A program made the position numbers and the translations under genes. Of a stretch of 24,489 bases of DNA, positions 22,712-24,489 are shown one piece after another. Source of the DNA: an uncultured Lachnospiraceae bacterium. GTDB taxonomy: Bacteria > Bacillota > Clostridia > Lachnospirales > Lachnospiraceae. Location: assembly GCA_948794795.1 (NCBI GenBank), contig CAQGLR010000053.1, positions 1-24,489 on the forward strand, in the 5' to 3' direction. Each line of letters begins with the position of its first letter. Within the stretch, counting starts at the first letter, position 1. The notes beneath the pieces are model-generated. The model made no database searches. It was not told the origin of the DNA and worked only from the letters and a program-made list of their open reading frames with translations.

Positions 22712-23578
22712 TTATGAAGATGCAACTCTCTTTGTATCTTCTGATATATTCATTATACTATCAATTTCCCTGGCAGGTATTTTAGTGTATTCTGACAATT
22801 CTTCCTTTGTAGGGATACTTCCTGATTCTTCCGTAAGGTATTTTGCTGCTTCATGCAAAAGGTTAATCTTTGCAATTACAGTATTCTCCCAATCTTTATC
22901 TTCTGATTCCATATCTATAAAACTTTCCATAGCACTTAATATCTCCATATTAATTGTGCCATGTACAGCCTCATAATCAGGTGTGCCATCTTCCTTGAAA
23001 TAACGCTCCCTGTTTTCTTCAATTACTGAAATGCCAACAAGCAGGCCTACATTACCCTCTGCTATAATTTCATCTATTGATACCGTTTTATTTACTACTG
23101 CTTCGCGCTTTTTATACCCTGATGCAAGCTTTATTACATGGTTTAATTTATTCTCTGCCAGTTTGTCACGCAAAGCTGTATCACCCATAAGGAACCCTTT
23201 TATAATATTATTAACCTCAACAGTACCAGGTTTTCCAAGATTGTTTACTTCCTGCATATAAAGCTTTCTGTTAAATAATGCCCTTTCTGTTTCATGGATG
23301 TCTGTTTCATGGCTTCCAGACGCCTGCATGGTATGTTTTATATTACTGCCCCTTCCACTTCCTGCTTTGCCAGCAGCAGGACCAGATGCCCTGCTGTATC
23401 CGTCAATTTTAATCCCACCTGCTACAAGATAACTGCACACTGCATCCATTTTATCTTCATTAAGGTCCATATCACTAAGATATTGCCGTATTTCATCCTT
23501 TGACAGGCTGTTCTGTTGTAATGCTGCTATATCCTTTATCTCCCCAAGTATTTCCAAAAACTTGTCCTGTTCTTCCAT
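22712..23578 (-). CDS. Sigma-70-like protein lacking region 4
   Basis: About 288 residues. Residues 6-62 resemble sigma region 1.1 of clostridial RpoD (FLEILGEIKDIA to GGIKI). A Gly/Ser/Ala-rich linker (about 63-100) follows. KLAENKLNHVIKLASGY to IDEIIAEGNVGLLVGI (141-185) is a weak region 2 match, where the usual EGNIGLMKA reads EGNVGLLVG. Residues 232-285, with TEESGSIPTKEELSEYTKIP, match region 3. Region 4, which reads -35 elements, is absent, and the region 2 DNA-melting aromatics are not evident. It may be a sigma-derived regulator that binds core polymerase without ordinary promoter recognition, or a degenerate sigma. I place the start at ATG 23578; a TTG two codons upstream (23584) is possible. 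It lies upstream of nrdD but transcription is separate. Confidence 0.72.
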   Translation of the reverse strand: MEEQDKFLEILGEIKDIAALQQNSLSKDEIRQYLSDMDLNEDKMDAVCSYLVAGGIKIDGYSRASGPAAGKAGSGRGSNIKHTMQASGSHETDIHETERALFNRKLYMQEVNNLGKPGTVEVNNIIKGFLMGDTALRDKLAENKLNHVIKLASGYKKREAVVNKTVSIDEIIAEGNVGLLVGISVIEENRERYFKEDGTPDYEAVHGTINMEILSAMESFIDMESEDKDWENTVIAKINLLHEAAKYLTEESGSIPTKEELSEYTKIPAREIDSIMNISEDTKRVASS

Positions 23579-23618
23579 ACGCAATTAAATCCTTTCTATA
23601 AAATATTCCCCCTAAACA

Positions 23619-23656
23619 GGATAACGGACTGCTATAATAATAGCAGCCCGTTATCC
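23619..23656 (-). terminator. Long terminator-like hairpin after secreted-protein gene
   Basis: GGATAACGG and CTGCTAT pair with ATAGCAG and CCGTTATCC, 16 paired bases with one internal mismatch and an AATA loop. It lies 86 bases past the stop of the secreted-protein gene. On the minus strand only TGTTTA follows, so the T-tract is weak, but the stem is very stable. Confidence 0.7.
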
Positions 23657-23742
23657 TTATCTCCAATTACATCCCCACGTAACCAGAAATACCTTCTCTT
23701 TATTTAAGATAAAAGCATAATGCCTTCTTAACAATATGTAAA

Positions 23743-24303
23743 TTATTTAAGAGTAATCTTGAAAGATATAGAAAGTGACTTCTTAAATGCAAACTTGCTT
23801 GCATCTGCACAAGGGTCAGCCTTTGTATCACCATATTCATTGAAAAGCTCAAGACGGTACTTGTAGTTGCCTTCTGACTGGTGCTCTTTCTCAATGTATC
23901 CCTGTTTTAATTTAGCAGCCTTAATAGCAACTTTCTTGCCATCAACTTTAACTACTACGTTGCTGATTTTAACCTTTGACTCTTTGTAATCCTTCATAAG
24001 GTCCACAACATCTACACATAATACATTGGCAGCTGTAATCTCTTCATCTTTACCATCTAAATCACTTCTGTTAATAGTAAGTGAAACTTTCTGTGCGCCC
24101 TTCTTGTTCTTAATATTTTTAGCACCTTTGCAAGCATCATCGCTCATGCCATTCTGTACTTTCCATGTACTGTCTGCAAACATAATATATGTCTTATAAC
24201 TTTTTGCCTTAGCTGCTGCTTTATTTGCTGTAACTGCAAGTCCTGTAAAAACTACTGCAAGTGCCAGTACAAGTGATAAACTTCTCTGTAATAATTTCTT
24301 CAT
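23743..24303 (-). CDS. Small secreted lysine-rich protein, unknown function
   Basis: 186 residues from the ATG at 24303, chosen because GGAGG lies seven bases upstream and because the product then begins with a classical signal peptide. That peptide has MKK and QR positive residues, a hydrophobic core at about 8-25 (SLVLALAVVFTGLAV), and an A-x-A cleavage site near residues 28-33 (ANKAAAKAKS). The mature part (about 150 residues) is rich in Lys, Asp, Val and Ile with alternating strand-like segments (VSLTINRSDL, VKISNVVVKVDGKKV, KSLSISFKITLK), suggesting a beta-sandwich. There is no LPxTG anchor, lipobox or catalytic motif I recognise. A near-consensus promoter with a 17-base spacer suggests high expression. 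Exported role, perhaps surface or carbohydrate binding, is conjecture. Confidence 0.85.
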   Translation of the reverse strand: MKKLLQRSLSLVLALAVVFTGLAVTANKAAAKAKSYKTYIMFADSTWKVQNGMSDDACKGAKNIKNKKGAQKVSLTINRSDLDGKDEEITAANVLCVDVVDLMKDYKESKVKISNVVVKVDGKKVAIKAAKLKQGYIEKEHQSEGNYKYRLELFNEYGDTKADPCADASKFAFKKSLSISFKITLK

Positions 24304-24333
24304 GTCAATTCCTCCATTAAATAAATTATGGCT

Positions 24334-24356
24334 TTTGTATATTTTGCATATACAAA
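24334..24356. promoter_or_regulatory. Hairpin in the leader of the secreted-protein gene
   Basis: TTTGTATAT (24334-24342) pairs with ATATACAAA (24348-24356) around TTTGC, near the 5' end of the predicted transcript. It may stabilise the mRNA and lies outside the ribosome site. Confidence 0.5.
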
Positions 24357-24366
24357 CCACTTTTAC

Positions 24367-24395
24367 ATAATACACCCTTTGTTTATTTTTGTCAA
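24367..24395 (-). promoter_or_regulatory. Strong sigma-A promoter of the secreted-protein gene
   Basis: On the minus strand a perfect TTGACA (24390-24395) and TATTAT (24367-24372) are exactly 17 bases apart. A perfect AT-rich inverted repeat (ATATATTAA with TTAATATAT, 24402-24426) lies just upstream of the -35 and could be an UP element or an operator. Confidence 0.85.
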
Positions 24396-24489
24396 TATTC
24401 CATATATTAATTTTTCATTAATATATATTTTGCACGTTACTGTTCACAGGTCAGCTTGACATGAAGAAACCGATGGTTTAGACTATTAA

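Overview
The window is low-G+C DNA that reads like a strictly anaerobic Clostridia genome, most likely Lachnospiraceae. The reasons are AGGAGG-type ribosome binding sites, an oxygen-sensitive class III ribonucleotide reductase pair (nrdD/nrdG) with NrdR boxes, a rubrerythrin module, a DUF6774 microprotein and a sigma-1.1-like protein. The genus cannot be named from the sequence. Except for one 50-codon gene, every gene I support lies on the minus strand, so the operons read right to left.

Bases 1-4241: a C-terminally truncated membrane metallophosphoesterase, a small plus-strand DUF6774 gene (802-954), and two members of a four-member paralogous family of about 350-376 residues. An 1128-base gene-free island (3114-4241) follows. 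It holds a ~245-base imperfect palindrome, three tandem copies of a 161-base unit, and diverged inverted copies of that unit.

Bases 4242-10883: a tightly packed operon of SUKH (SMI1/KNR4) protein, metallophosphoesterase-rubrerythrin fusion, paralog, HSP90-family ATPase and paralog. Two junctions are 4-base ATGA overlaps, and one ribosome binding site lies inside the last codons of the upstream gene. Two further paralogs lie beyond the repeat island. All four paralogs share an internal C-[RN]-A-C-E motif and a C-terminal FD.RN block. A non-HtpG HSP90 surrounded by CxxC helical-repeat paralogs and a redox/phosphoesterase fusion is the best candidate here for an undescribed multi-gene system.

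Bases 11071-13822: DUF4253, DUF4291 and DUF4180 genes and a TetR regulator. The TetR gene has a good promoter with a palindromic operator just downstream of its -10.

Bases 13962-19746: one very large gene (about 1732 codons), visibly more AT-rich than nrdD. It encodes tandem S1/OB modules, a winged-helix-like stretch, a PD-(D/E)XK nuclease, a NACHT/STAND NTPase, pentapeptide repeats and a long C-terminal putative sensor. This is the architecture of an antiphage NACHT/Avs-type protein with an unusual RNA-binding-like N-terminus. A ~580-base AT-rich gap precedes it.

Bases 19747-24489: nrdD-nrdG with an extended -10 promoter and two NrdR boxes, a sigma-like protein lacking region 4, and a small secreted lysine-rich protein with its own strong promoter and a long terminator-like hairpin. 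This part looks like core genome; the HSP90 operon and the NACHT gene look accessory.
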